A DNA stretch of 64,000 bases from Pseudomonadales bacterium (GTDB lineage Bacteria; Pseudomonadota; Gammaproteobacteria; Pseudomonadales; JAHRWD01), in assembly GCA_029210125.1 (NCBI GenBank), contig JARGPR010000001.1, forward strand, positions 124,001 to 188,000. The letters are read 5' to 3'. Below the pieces are notes generated by a model, which did not search any database, was not told the origin of the DNA, and saw only the letters and a list, made by a program, of their open reading frames with translations. Positions 9,243-18,991 of this stretch are shown here, one piece after another; position 1 is the first letter of the stretch, and every line of letters starts with the position of its first letter. The position numbers and the translations under genes were made by a program.

Positions 9243-11156
9243 TTGGTTAGTTTGCCTGTAATCGTTGGTTTCGGTGGTATTAACTCCGCTGGACGTGGGT
9301 CCTTTCATCATGCGTATCGCCGTACTCTTCTGGATGTGCTGCCATCCGAGGTAGCGGAAGAAACACTGGTCGACCTTGCGGTGATGATGAATCAGGCGAA
9401 GTTTGAAAATGACCAGTTGGTTGATTTAAGCGGTGTCCCAATCTCCAGTGTTAAAGGTCATCCAGTTCTGCATAACCATATTCTTGATCACACCCTGATT
9501 CGTCGTATCGAATCTCAATATTTCGATCCTGGTGCGGTTCCTTTTCAACGCAAAATGCAAGTGAATCCTGGTGAAGATCAGCCCCTCGAATTTGTGGTTC
9601 GAGCAAAACAATTACCCGCAGTTGCCCCGCAAGGTTGGGCTTATCAAAGCCTTGAGGGTGGCAAGGTAAAGGTCACGGTGAGTCAGGGCTTCGATATGTT
9701 GTTGCCCGATAGCAAAGTTGCTGCGGTTTCTAGCGCCGGGCAGTTGCCCACCGGGTTTGATCCCAAGGATCTGTATCCATCGCGAAATCACCCCCGTGGC
9801 CTTCAAATGTCTATTTATGCGGCATCCGACGCGCTTGGCTCGATTGGTATCGATTGGCAAACCATTGCAGATTCGGTTGCTCCGGATCAGGTCGCCGTAT
9901 ATGCAAGTAGTTCAATGGGGCAGCTGGATGATTGTGGCACCGGGGGGTTGTATAAAGCACCCCATATAGGCAAGCGCATTACCTCCAAACAGTTGCCCCT
10001 GGGGTTTGCAGAGATGCCAGCGGATTTCATTAACGCCTACGTGCTCGGTAATGTTGGTGCAACCGGAGGTCACATTGGTGCTTGCGCAACGTTTCTGTAT
10101 AACCTTCGTGCAGCGGTGGCGGACATTCAATCCGGCAAGCGTCGCGTCGTACTAGTAGGCACCAGTGAAGCCACCATCAATCCGGAAGCGATGGAGGGCT
10201 ACGCAGCAATGGGCGCTTTGGCGACAGATGCAGAGTTGCTGGAACTAGATAAAGCGCTTGGCTTATCAACGCCAGATTACCGAAGAGCTTGCCGGCCCTT
10301 CGGTGAAAATTGTGGCTTTACCATGGGTGAATCATCGCAATTTATCGTCTTGTTTGATGATAAGTTGGCGTTAGAGTTAGGTGCACCGATTCATGGCGCA
10401 GTGCCCGATGTCTTTGTTCACGCAGATGGCTATAAAAAATCAATCGCCGGGCCGGGTATCGGAAACTACCTGACCGTTGCAAAAGCCGCGGGTGTAGCAC
10501 GAACGATGATCGGTGAAGAGGCGCTTCGTCATCGCACCTTTATGCACGCCCATGGAACCAGCACTCCGCAAAATAGGGTGACTGAATCCCACATATTTAA
10601 TGAGATCGCCAAAACCTTCGGGATCGAAAATTGGCCGGTTGCAGCAATTAAGTGTTATATCGGCCATTCACTTGGCTCCTCCTCTGCGGACCAAATTCTA
10701 AGTACCCTTGGGGTCTGGAAATACGGCTTTATTCCCGGTATTTCAACTACCGAAAAAATTGCCGACGACGTACATGCGAGTCATCTGCGTTTTGAGCAGG
10801 ATGCCATTGATGTGGGCAAGCAGGGTATCGATGCATCCTTCCTGAACTCCAAAGGTTTTGGTGGCAACAACGCAACTGCGTTGGTATTGGCGCCCCATGT
10901 AGTGGAGAAAATGTTGGACAAGCGCCACGGTAGCGCACAAATGAGCCAGCATCAGTCAAAGCTTGAGCAAACCAGCGAGCAGGCTGAGCACTACAATCAG
11001 GCGGCTATACGTGGCGAAGTGCGACCAAAGTACCAGTTCGGGGAGTCAGTAGCTGAAGATCAAGATTTAGATATTGATTCAACGCGAATTAAGATCAATG
11101 GCTACCAAAAAACGGTCAATGTAGAGTCCGATAATATTTACGCTGATATTTGTTAA
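9243..11156 (+). CDS. fabY: FabY-type beta-ketoacyl synthase
   Basis: 637-aa thiolase-fold ketoacyl synthase, about 200 residues longer than FabF/FabB and matching the size and N-terminus (LPVIVGFGGINSAGRGSFHH) of Pseudomonas FabY. FabY starts fatty acid synthesis by condensing acetyl-CoA with malonyl-ACP in place of FabH. The Cys-His-His triad is Cys281 (GACAT), His437 (HAHGTST) and His475 (YIGHSLGSS). The start is a TTG at 9243. The C-terminal tail (after about 560) is polar. It is a monocistronic gene with a structured leader, upstream of the DUF1302/DUF1329 cluster. The FabY assignment rests on length and N-terminal resemblance recalled from memory. Confidence 0.8.
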   Translation: MVSLPVIVGFGGINSAGRGSFHHAYRRTLLDVLPSEVAEETLVDLAVMMNQAKFENDQLVDLSGVPISSVKGHPVLHNHILDHTLIRRIESQYFDPGAVPFQRKMQVNPGEDQPLEFVVRAKQLPAVAPQGWAYQSLEGGKVKVTVSQGFDMLLPDSKVAAVSSAGQLPTGFDPKDLYPSRNHPRGLQMSIYAASDALGSIGIDWQTIADSVAPDQVAVYASSSMGQLDDCGTGGLYKAPHIGKRITSKQLPLGFAEMPADFINAYVLGNVGATGGHIGACATFLYNLRAAVADIQSGKRRVVLVGTSEATINPEAMEGYAAMGALATDAELLELDKALGLSTPDYRRACRPFGENCGFTMGESSQFIVLFDDKLALELGAPIHGAVPDVFVHADGYKKSIAGPGIGNYLTVAKAAGVARTMIGEEALRHRTFMHAHGTSTPQNRVTESHIFNEIAKTFGIENWPVAAIKCYIGHSLGSSSADQILSTLGVWKYGFIPGISTTEKIADDVHASHLRFEQDAIDVGKQGIDASFLNSKGFGGNNATALVLAPHVVEKMLDKRHGSAQMSQHQSKLEQTSEQAEHYNQAAIRGEVRPKYQFGESVAEDQDLDIDSTRIKINGYQKTVNVESDNIYADIC

Positions 11157-11341
11157 CGCGCTAAAGCGGATGGCTGCACAGGAACTGATCAAAACCAACT
11201 TTGTAATAGCCCTGTAGTGTGTTATAAATGTCCCCGGTTACAACCTAATTACAATAAAAATAAAGAGTTGATACACAGCTCGATCAGGGATTTGCAAATC
11301 CCTAACTTCAAATAATAGAAAAATATATACGGAGTGGCTTC

Positions 11342-13138
11342 ATGAGAATCACAAAAAATCCTGCGTGGAAGTTTGCCCGGGCTCCCCTGGCGACTGCTAT
11401 GCTGGCAACAATGGTTTCGACCCCAACCCAGGCGGTACCATTTACCCTTGGTGATAATATCGAAGGTAGTTTTGATTTAACGGTAAATGCTGGTGTTTCT
11501 TGGCGTGTCGCGAAGGCAGCTGATGAAATGATCGCTCCGGCCAACGGCGGTACAGGGGGTGCTAGTAAGGCCGCTGGCGACGATGGCAACATTAACTGGG
11601 CGCGTGGTAAAACGTTCTCAGAGTCAGTGAAAGTGATTCCAGAGTTGGAGCTTTCAATGGGCGACTTTGGAGCATTTTTCCGTGGAAAAGTATTTTATGA
11701 TTTTGCAATCGAAGGTGATAAAGCTGAAGTAAGACCGATCCCTGAGGCAGAGAAAGATATCGCTGGCTCAGGTTACGCGCTGCTAGACGCTTTTGTTTGG
11801 GCTAACTTTGCAATTGGTGAGCAATATCTGGATGTTCGAGTGGGCCAGCAAGTTGTTAACTGGGGTGAAGCGCTTTTTGCTTTGACTGGTGGTGTCAATA
11901 CCATTAACCCACTTGATGGTGCTGCGGCCACTGCGCCAGGCGTAGAAATTAAGGAGATCGTGCTTCCCACGGTAATGTTGTACGCAACCCTGTCGCTGAC
12001 GGATACCACTGCAGTTGAAGCCTTCTTCAGGCCTGCTCAATTTTTTGAGCAGACCCTTGCGCCAGCTTGCGGAACATTTTTCAGTGCTGATTACGTAAGT
12101 ACCTATTCTGAGGCCTGTGACTATTTGAACGTTGGTGGTGCTCCCGATTCTGCAAATTTGTCGGGTCCTTTTACAGGTGCACCCACCGATCCTAGAGCCG
12201 CTGTTATTCCAAGAACTTTGGGTAATGCACACGCCCATAAGGATGAATTTGGTTTGGCCTATCGCTTTGCTATTGAGGCCATTGATACTGAGTTTGGTGT
12301 GTACTACGTTCAGTATAATAATACCTCCCCTAGCTTCTACTTAACTGCAGCAGCGGTTGATCCAGCTGTGGATTTTACGGCAACGACGCCAATTACCCCT
12401 CGACCTTTTTCAGCCGGCTACGGTCTGAAATATGTTGAAGGCCAGGAGATGTTTGGTATCAGTGCAAGTACGCAAAAAGCCAAAATATCCTGGCAGTGGG
12501 AGCTTTCCTACCGTCCTGATGCATACCTAAGCTTTGGTGAAGAGGGATTGCTGAACCAGACACTGATGGGTGCAATGATTCCAGGGAATACTGGAGGTGG
12601 ACCAGTACCCGCCCATGAGGAAGGAGATCTCTATCAGATGTCTTTAACCGCTACCAAAGTACTGGGTCAGATGTTAGGTGCGGGTTCTGGTGCGTTTGTG
12701 ATTGAAGCAACTGTGGTTAATGCCGACTTTAATCCAGACAAGATGATTCCCATTGTGTTGCTAGCCCCTGCAACACACCCTTTGTTAGGGCCACTTCCTG
12801 CTGGAACGCCAGTTGCTTCGGTATGTGCCTACTGCCCTGCTACCCGAACCTCTTGGGGTTATACGGCTCTTTTCTCGCTTAGCTACTATAACGTTATGGC
12901 CGGTGTGAACATGAAGCCTAGCGTTACCTTTACTCATCATGTAAATGGTACTTCGGGTATTGGTGCTGGTTCGTTCAGAGAAGGACGTAGAAATATTTCC
13001 GCCACTCTGGGTTTTGATTTCAGAACGGTTCATGTTGTTAAACTTAAATACACCGATTACATTGCTTCTGACGATCCAACAGGTACAGATAATTATGATA
13101 AGGACTTCATGTCCCTTACATACTCCTGGTCTCTGTAA
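11342..13138 (+). CDS. DUF1302 family outer-membrane protein
   Basis: 598-aa exported protein with a signal peptide (about 1-32) and the hallmark DUF1302 opening FTLGDNIEGSFDLTVNAGVSWRV right after cleavage (about 37-59). The rest alternates short amphipathic strands and aromatic residues as in a large beta-barrel, and it ends with a terminal aromatic strand (SLTYSWSL). DUF1302 genes are regularly found with DUF1329 genes, often near RND-type exporters and lipid or terpene catabolism; two intact DUF1329 genes follow here. A GGAG ribosome-binding site precedes the ATG. Function is unknown; a role in handling hydrophobic compounds at the outer membrane is inference. Confidence 0.85.
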   Translation: MRITKNPAWKFARAPLATAMLATMVSTPTQAVPFTLGDNIEGSFDLTVNAGVSWRVAKAADEMIAPANGGTGGASKAAGDDGNINWARGKTFSESVKVIPELELSMGDFGAFFRGKVFYDFAIEGDKAEVRPIPEAEKDIAGSGYALLDAFVWANFAIGEQYLDVRVGQQVVNWGEALFALTGGVNTINPLDGAAATAPGVEIKEIVLPTVMLYATLSLTDTTAVEAFFRPAQFFEQTLAPACGTFFSADYVSTYSEACDYLNVGGAPDSANLSGPFTGAPTDPRAAVIPRTLGNAHAHKDEFGLAYRFAIEAIDTEFGVYYVQYNNTSPSFYLTAAAVDPAVDFTATTPITPRPFSAGYGLKYVEGQEMFGISASTQKAKISWQWELSYRPDAYLSFGEEGLLNQTLMGAMIPGNTGGGPVPAHEEGDLYQMSLTATKVLGQMLGAGSGAFVIEATVVNADFNPDKMIPIVLLAPATHPLLGPLPAGTPVASVCAYCPATRTSWGYTALFSLSYYNVMAGVNMKPSVTFTHHVNGTSGIGAGSFREGRRNISATLGFDFRTVHVVKLKYTDYIASDDPTGTDNYDKDFMSLTYSWSL

Positions 13139-13187
13139 CAGATATCAGATGTATCTAACGGTATAAATTGTTCTATTTTTGAAAGTA

Positions 13188-13228
13188 TGGATCGGGATGC
13201 AATCGTGCTACCGATCCACTCTTTTTCT
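13188..13228 (+). terminator. Rho-independent terminator-like hairpin after DUF1302 gene
   Basis: Perfect 8-bp stem TGGATCGG / CCGATCCA with a 15-base loop followed by CTCTTTTTCT. It lies about 50 bases past the DUF1302 stop, so it should end or attenuate that transcript before the DUF1329 genes. Confidence 0.6.
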
Positions 13229-13341
13229 GATAGCGCATATTTTCAAATTAAAACGTATGTGTATCGCTATTCAAAATGTCGGTACAAAAATAAATTGAAG
13301 TCGGCGGAGGTTGAAATACTGACCGTCGGGAGAATTAAAGA

Positions 13342-14721
13342 ATGTTAAATAGAGTTACAGTAATAGCAGGAAGTAGTTTGCTTTTATCCTGTTTTGTTGC
13401 CAGTACAGCGGTAGCGAAAGTATCTGAGGAAAAAGCTGCGCAACTGGGTAAAAACCTTACCTGGAGTGGTGCGGAAAAAGCTGGAAATGCGGAAGGTACT
13501 ATCCCCGCATATACAGGTGGTTTTGACAAAAGTTTGATCCCTTCAGGTTGGAAGTCGGGTATGCCGTATACCAACCCGTTTCCAGAAGATAAAGTGCTGG
13601 TTACGATCAATGCATCTAACGTTGATCAGCATAAGGATAAGTTGGCACCAGGAACGGTTGCTATGATCAAAACCTACCCAGATACTTATTATCTGAATGT
13701 ATATAAAACTCGACGTACCGCTGGTACCACAGAAGCAACCATCGCGGACAGTCAATTCAATGCAAGAAACGCTGAACTGGTTAAAGGTGGAGCGGGTGTA
13801 CAAAATATGCATGGTTCAACACCGTTCCCGGTACCAAATAACGGTGTTGAAGTTGTGTGGAATCACGTGGTTCGCTGGCGTGGAGGCATGCGTGTTATTC
13901 AGGATGAAGCAACATTCGCTCCTCAAGTAGATGGCTCCTTCTCTAAAGCAACCCGAACGGTTAATTTATTTTTTAACCCCGAGTTCAAAAAAGGCGGCCC
14001 ACGGGACGACATTATTTTCTTCTATACCTCAAAGGTGAACAGCCCGTCGCGTCTGTCGGGTGAGATCATTTTGTTGCACGAAACTGCAAACCAGTCTGAT
14101 CACCCACGTATTGTGTGGAAGTATTACACCGGTCAGCGCCGAGTACGTCGTGCACCGGATCAGGGCCACGATAGCCCAAGTGCAGATGCCGATGGATTAT
14201 TTGTATCGGATCAGGTGGATGGAATTAATGGTGCGATCAACCAGCGTTATGAGTGGGAAATCATTGGCAAACAGGAGATGTACATCCCCTACAATAACTT
14301 CGACATGAACCAGCCTGAAGTTAAGTACGATGATTTAATTAAAAAGGGTCATCTCAATCCGAAGTGGAGCCGTTGGGAACTTCACAGAGTCTGGGTAGTC
14401 AAGGGTCAGCTAAAAGATGGAGAACGTCACATATATGGCTCACGTGTATTGTTCATTGACGAAGATAGCTGGCAGGTGGGTGTTCATGACATGTATGACA
14501 TGAAAGGTAACCTCTGGCGTACAATGGATATGTTTGCCACTGTATTTTGGGATGCGGATATCTCTTGGGTGCAGGCGTATACAACCTACGATCTTCTAGC
14601 TAAACGTTACTATGTACGTGGTTTGGTTAATGAGGAAAAACCTTATACCTTCGATCAACCTGGTCTTGCGGGAATGAAAGGTTATACTCCTGCGGCTTTG
14701 CGTCGTATGGGTAGACGGTAA
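13342..14721 (+). CDS. DUF1329 family envelope protein, copy 1
   Basis: 459-aa exported protein. The signal peptide covers about residues 1-25 (cleavage after AVAK or nearby), followed by the conserved DUF1329 N-terminus LGKNLTWSGAEKAGNAEGTIPAYTGG. Further family blocks include NHVVRWRGGMR, NSPSRLSGEIILLHE, WKYYTGQRRVRRAP, NRYEWEI-type segments and YDLLAKRYYVRG, and the protein ends in ALRRMGRR. DUF1329 is related in annotation to outer-membrane lipoprotein-sorting (LolB-like) folds; substrate unknown. A GGGAGA ribosome-binding site precedes the ATG. Closely similar to the next gene over its whole length, so the two arose by tandem duplication. Confidence 0.88.
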   Translation: MLNRVTVIAGSSLLLSCFVASTAVAKVSEEKAAQLGKNLTWSGAEKAGNAEGTIPAYTGGFDKSLIPSGWKSGMPYTNPFPEDKVLVTINASNVDQHKDKLAPGTVAMIKTYPDTYYLNVYKTRRTAGTTEATIADSQFNARNAELVKGGAGVQNMHGSTPFPVPNNGVEVVWNHVVRWRGGMRVIQDEATFAPQVDGSFSKATRTVNLFFNPEFKKGGPRDDIIFFYTSKVNSPSRLSGEIILLHETANQSDHPRIVWKYYTGQRRVRRAPDQGHDSPSADADGLFVSDQVDGINGAINQRYEWEIIGKQEMYIPYNNFDMNQPEVKYDDLIKKGHLNPKWSRWELHRVWVVKGQLKDGERHIYGSRVLFIDEDSWQVGVHDMYDMKGNLWRTMDMFATVFWDADISWVQAYTTYDLLAKRYYVRGLVNEEKPYTFDQPGLAGMKGYTPAALRRMGRR

Positions 14722-14984
14722 CTAGTTACCGGAATATCTAACTGATAGTAAGAGTGGTTTTAGTGGTTGAACTTGAGGTACAGGTTCGTTGTGAAAACCA
14801 CTCTTGCTGATGTTTAGTTGGAGCTTGGCAACAAATGGCTATGGCCAAATGGACTGTTAGGCGATATGGATGAAATTTTTACAATAAGGGTCTTACTATA
14901 TAATTATCAACTAAAATTGTATCTGTGCTCGGCTAGCATGTTTTGATTTGTTAGACAGCAAAGATGTAATTGGAGGCTAGACTA

Positions 14985-16367
14985 ATGAAGCTCTACACAA
15001 AAACTATAATAACGGGAAGCAGTTTAGTTTTATCCTGTTTTGCTAGCAGCGTTGCTCTAGCAAAAGTATCAGAAGAAAAAGCAGCTCAATTGGGTACTAC
15101 ACTTACCTGGGCGGGTGCGGAAATAGAAGGCAACGCCGATGGAACCATTCCTGCCTATACAGGGGGGTTTGATAAAAGCCTGATTCCAGCTGGGTGGAAG
15201 CCTGGTATGCCATATACCAACCCTTTCCCCGAAGATAAAATTCTATTCACGATCAATGCATCTAATGTTGATCAATATGCGGATAAACTGGCGCCTGGCA
15301 CGGTTGCTATGCTTAAGGCTTATCCCGACACAAATTACCTTAATATCTATAAAACACGCCGTACTGCCATGGCTACTGATCAAGCAAAGGCAAATATTAA
15401 ATACAATGCAAGCAATGCAATACTTGCTCCTAAAGGTGCCGGTATCCTTAATATGCATGGCTCAACACCGTTCCCAATACCAAATTCAGGTGTTGAGGCG
15501 GTATGGAATCACGTGATTCGCTGGCGTGGTGGGATGCGTGTAATTCAGAATGAGGCAGGGTTTGCGCCGCAGGTTGATGGTTCATACGCGAAGTCGACTA
15601 TCACCGTAAATTTCTTTTTTAATCCCGAGTTTAAAAAAGGCGGTACCACCGATGACATTATCTTTTTCTATACATCAAAGGTGAATAGCCCTTCTCGTTT
15701 GACGGGTGAAATCATCTTGTTACATGAAACTGCCAACCAGTCAGAACACCCAAGGATTGTTTGGAAATATTACACTGGCCAGCGCCGTGTACGCCGTGCG
15801 CCAGATGCGGGTCACGATAGCCCAAGTGCATCAGCCGATGGGCTGTTTGTATCGGATCAGGTTGATGGTATCAATGGTGCGATTAACGAACGTTACAGCT
15901 GGGAGCTCAAAGGAAAAAAGGAGATGTACATCCCCTACAACAACTTTGATATGAACCAGCCGGAAGTAAAATATAGTGATTTGCTTATGAAGGGCCACAT
16001 GAACCCGAAATGGACTCGTTGGGAGTTGCACAGAGTTTGGGTGATAGAGGGGACCCTACGAGAGGGATCAAGGCACATATACGGAAAACGAGTTCTTTAC
16101 AGCGACGAGGATAGCTGGCAGGTTTCAGTTCACGATATGTACGATACCAAAGGCAACCTCTGGCGTACCATGGATATGTTCGGCACTATTTTTTGGGATT
16201 CCAATATGCATTGGGTGCAAGCATATCCTACCTACGACCTGCTCGCGAAGCGATACTATGTTCGCGGCATGGTAAACGAAGAAACGCCTTATGTGTTTGA
16301 TAATCCAGGCGTGAAGGCGATGAAAAACTATACTCCCGCTGCACTGAGACGTATGGGACGAAGATAG
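14985..16367 (+). CDS. DUF1329 family envelope protein, copy 2
   Basis: 460-aa paralogue of the preceding protein, co-linear from the signal peptide (MKLYTKTIITGSSLVLSCF) to the shared ALRRMGRR terminus. The start is placed at the ATG at 14985 because a TTG 15 bases earlier would put the GGAGG ribosome-binding site inside the coding sequence. The differing stretch (about residues 120-150) lies after a KTRRTAMATD segment; most other blocks are near-identical. A 260-base gap with a long-loop inverted repeat (AGAGTGGTTTT/AAAACCACTCT, 14751-14814) separates the copies, so they may be separately transcribed. Role as for copy 1: envelope, substrate unknown. Confidence 0.88.
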   Translation: MKLYTKTIITGSSLVLSCFASSVALAKVSEEKAAQLGTTLTWAGAEIEGNADGTIPAYTGGFDKSLIPAGWKPGMPYTNPFPEDKILFTINASNVDQYADKLAPGTVAMLKAYPDTNYLNIYKTRRTAMATDQAKANIKYNASNAILAPKGAGILNMHGSTPFPIPNSGVEAVWNHVIRWRGGMRVIQNEAGFAPQVDGSYAKSTITVNFFFNPEFKKGGTTDDIIFFYTSKVNSPSRLTGEIILLHETANQSEHPRIVWKYYTGQRRVRRAPDAGHDSPSASADGLFVSDQVDGINGAINERYSWELKGKKEMYIPYNNFDMNQPEVKYSDLLMKGHMNPKWTRWELHRVWVIEGTLREGSRHIYGKRVLYSDEDSWQVSVHDMYDTKGNLWRTMDMFGTIFWDSNMHWVQAYPTYDLLAKRYYVRGMVNEETPYVFDNPGVKAMKNYTPAALRRMGRR

Positions 16368-16441
16368 TCTATTTATAATGTCTTAGAAGCAGGTGAAAAA
16401 ATGAGCGGAGTTGTTTTGGTTGAACCGATGGTTGTTTGATC

Positions 16442-16461
16442 GAAGCGGCTCCGCTTTTTTT
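16442..16461 (+). terminator. Rho-independent terminator after DUF1329 copy 2
   Basis: GAAGCGG/CCGCTT stem with a very short loop followed by a run of seven T. It lies about 75 bases past the stop of the second DUF1329 gene and before the decayed third copy. Confidence 0.6.
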
Positions 16462-16588
16462 GAATCCTACTAAACGGTAGGCCTAACTCTTAAGTGGTAT
16501 TGATGGAACTAAATGTAACAAATCAATCAACGATATCGCTGTTTAGCAAAGGGTTTTTCCTCAAACCAAGTGCGAATGGAAAAAACTA

Positions 16589-17945
16589 ATCAAACTCTAT
16601 AAAAAACAATAATAATAGGAAGCAGTTTAGTTTTTTCGTGCGTGATCGGCGGCATCGCGGTTGCGACAGTATTGCAGGAAAAAGCAACACAGCTCGGCAA
16701 GTCGTTCACCTGGAGTGGAGCAGAAGTTGGTGGCAACGCTGATTGCAGCATACCTGCCTATACCGGTAGTTTTGATATGAGCAAAATTCCGGCAAGCTGG
16801 AATTTTCGAATACCCTACACTAATCCGTTTCCGAAAGGCAAGGTACTGCTGACAATCAACGCGTTCAACGTTGACCAGCACAGTGATGTGTAGCGCAGAG
16901 TATGGTCGGGATGAACAAAGCCTATTCGGAAACCTATTACCTCAACATTTACGAAACACACCGTACCGCAGGCACTATTGACGCTGCCAAGGCGGACATA
17001 GTCCTTAATGCTACTAATGTGATATTGGCAACTGGCTAATCTGGTGTTCTCAATATGCAGGGATCTACTCCTCTTTCTATTCCTAATGAAAGTCTAGAGG
17101 TCGTATGGAATCACGTGATTTGCTGGCGTGGTAGGATGCGGGTGATCAAAAAAAGAAGCTAACTTTGCACCATAGGTCGATGGTAGTTTTTCTAATGCAA
17201 CCATTACCGTTAATATCTTTTTTAATCAGGAGTTTAAAAAAGGTGGCCCCCGAGACGATATTATTTTCTTCTATACATCGAAAGGTAATAGTCCGCCGCG
17301 TTTAACCGATGAAATCATTTTGCTGCACGAAACCGCCAATCAGTCTGATCATCCTCGAGTTGCCTGGAAATACTACACTGGCCAACGGCGAATGCGAAGG
17401 GCACCTGATGCGGATGGTTTTTTCGCTTCAGACCAGGTTGATGGTATTAATGCTGAAGTGAGTGAACGGTTCAGCTGGGAGATTATTAGAAAACAGGAGC
17501 TATATATACCCCATAACAATTTCGATATGAATCAGTCCAATATTAAATATAAGGATTTAATTAGGAGAGGGCATACCGATCCACAATGGACGCGATGGAA
17601 ACTACATCGGGTGTGGGTTGTTAAGGGCATGCTAAAAGAAGGTTGACGTCATGTTTACGGTTTGCGGGTTCTCTTCATTGATGAAGATAGTTGGCTGATT
17701 GGTATTCATGGCATGTATGACGTAAAGGGGAATTTATGGCGGACAATGGATATGTTTACTACCATTTTTTGGGATGCGAATATCAGCTGGGTACAGGCAT
17801 GTAGCATGTATGATCTATTGGCTAAGCGATACTATACCAGAGGTGTCATAAATGAAGAGAATCCGTTCGTTTTTGACCAGCCAGGTGTGAAGGCGATCAA
17901 GAGTTATACTCCTGCAGTGCTTCGTTGGATGGGGCGCGATAACCT
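16589..17945 (+). pseudogene. Decayed third DUF1329 copy
   Basis: A third tandem copy recognisable over its whole length but clearly dead. The start ATG has become ATC (16589) and a base is missing in the signal-peptide region. In-frame stops appear at 16891-16893 (TAG), 17037-17039 (TAA), 17173-17175 (CAG to TAG) and 17644-17646 (TGA), with additional frameshifts between them. The GHDSPS-containing loop of the intact copies is deleted in frame (RAPDADGFF). Conserved blocks remain: NLTW-like FTWSGAE, NHVICWRG, WKYYTGQRRMRRAP, YIPHNNFDMNQ, YDLLAKRYYTRG. The original stop codon is also lost; the frame runs on to about 18036. Confidence 0.92.
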
Positions 17946-17984
17946 GTATATTTTAACAGTAAGCAAATATAGCTGGACCCTTGA

Positions 17985-18012
17985 AACGCCAATCAACCGA
18001 TTGGTGTTTTTT
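17985..18012. terminator. Terminator hairpin between DUF1329 pseudogene and cmoB
   Basis: ACGCCAATC-AACC-GATTGGTGT stem with one G-U pair, followed on the plus strand by six T. It lies between convergent units: the decayed DUF1329 copy and the end of cmoB at 18018. Confidence 0.6.
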
Positions 18013-18017
18013 CTGTT

Positions 18018-18989
18018 TTATACGGACGCGATATAGATTGCCCTTTTAGGTGCGGGTAAGCCTTCGATTGTTCGTGATGCATTCTCTGGGTCAAGGAAAT
18101 CTGCCAGTGATTCGTAGGTCATCCACTCTGTCGATCGTTGCTCATTTGAGGTGGTAATTGAAGTATCGACTTTTCTGATTTTACGAAAACCACTGCGCTT
18201 TAACATTACCTCTAACGTTGTTTCGGAAGGAATAAACCACACATTTCGCATTTTTGCATAACGCCCAGGCGGAATTAATAATTTCTGTGCATCCCCATCG
18301 ACTATTAATGTTTCTATAACTAACTCGCCACCTGGACGAAGTAGTTGTTTGAGGTCAATCAGGTGATCTATCGGTGAGCGTCGATGGTATAGAACACCCA
18401 TCGAAAAAATGGTGTCAAAAGAGTTGATTGCGTTGGGAAGTTCCTCAAGAGTTACAGGCAATACCCAGCAGTGGTCTTGCTTTGCGTAGCGCTGCAACAC
18501 CTGGAACTGCATGTTGAAAATCAATGTGGGGTCAATCCCTACTACCAATTTCGCGCCGCTACCCGCCGCCCTTAGTACGTGATAACCATTTCCACACCCA
18601 ACATCGAGCACTGTTCGTCCAGCAAGGGGTGCGATGGCATCTTTAAGGCGATTCCACTTCCAGTCGGAACGCCACTCGGTATCAATATTGACACCAAATA
18701 GATTAAATGGACCCTTACGCCACGGATGAAACTGTTTGAGTAATGTTGTGAAACTTTCAATATCTACGTGGTTTATATCCTGTCTGCAGCCAATTTGTAT
18801 CGTGTCGCTATCCAATTTAAGGATGCTTGGCTGTATTTTGGGTAATTGATCAAGGGATTGGTACCAGCGTGTGAGATCCCCATGGCTTCCAATATCAAGC
18901 TTGTTGGTCACCAAATTTTCTAGTGGTTTAGCCCAGGCGCCCAAACCGGCCTGGTCCAATTGTGGGGTTAGTAGCGAAAAATCCAACAT
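18018..18989 (-). CDS. cmoB: tRNA U34 carboxymethyltransferase
   Basis: 323-aa class I methyltransferase-fold enzyme that transfers the carboxymethyl group of carboxy-SAM to 5-hydroxyuridine-34, giving cmo5U in tRNAs. The SAM fold is seen in LDVGCGNGYHVLRAA (about 127-141), with IFSMGVLYHRRSP and the ETLIVDG segment downstream. N-terminal WHPWRKGPF-type motif (HPWRKGPFNLFGV, about 89-101) is typical of CmoB. Length equals the E. coli protein. The ATG follows the cmoA stop by 2 bases, so both are one operon and translationally linked. Confidence 0.96.
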   Translation of the reverse strand: MLDFSLLTPQLDQAGLGAWAKPLENLVTNKLDIGSHGDLTRWYQSLDQLPKIQPSILKLDSDTIQIGCRQDINHVDIESFTTLLKQFHPWRKGPFNLFGVNIDTEWRSDWKWNRLKDAIAPLAGRTVLDVGCGNGYHVLRAAGSGAKLVVGIDPTLIFNMQFQVLQRYAKQDHCWVLPVTLEELPNAINSFDTIFSMGVLYHRRSPIDHLIDLKQLLRPGGELVIETLIVDGDAQKLLIPPGRYAKMRNVWFIPSETTLEVMLKRSGFRKIRKVDTSITTSNEQRSTEWMTYESLADFLDPENASRTIEGLPAPKRAIYIASV

Positions 18990-18991
18990 CG

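Noticed and set aside
13342..18036. Third DUF1329 copy as three separate genes
   Set aside because: The open frames align end to end with one intact DUF1329 gene and are separated by in-frame stops and frameshifts.
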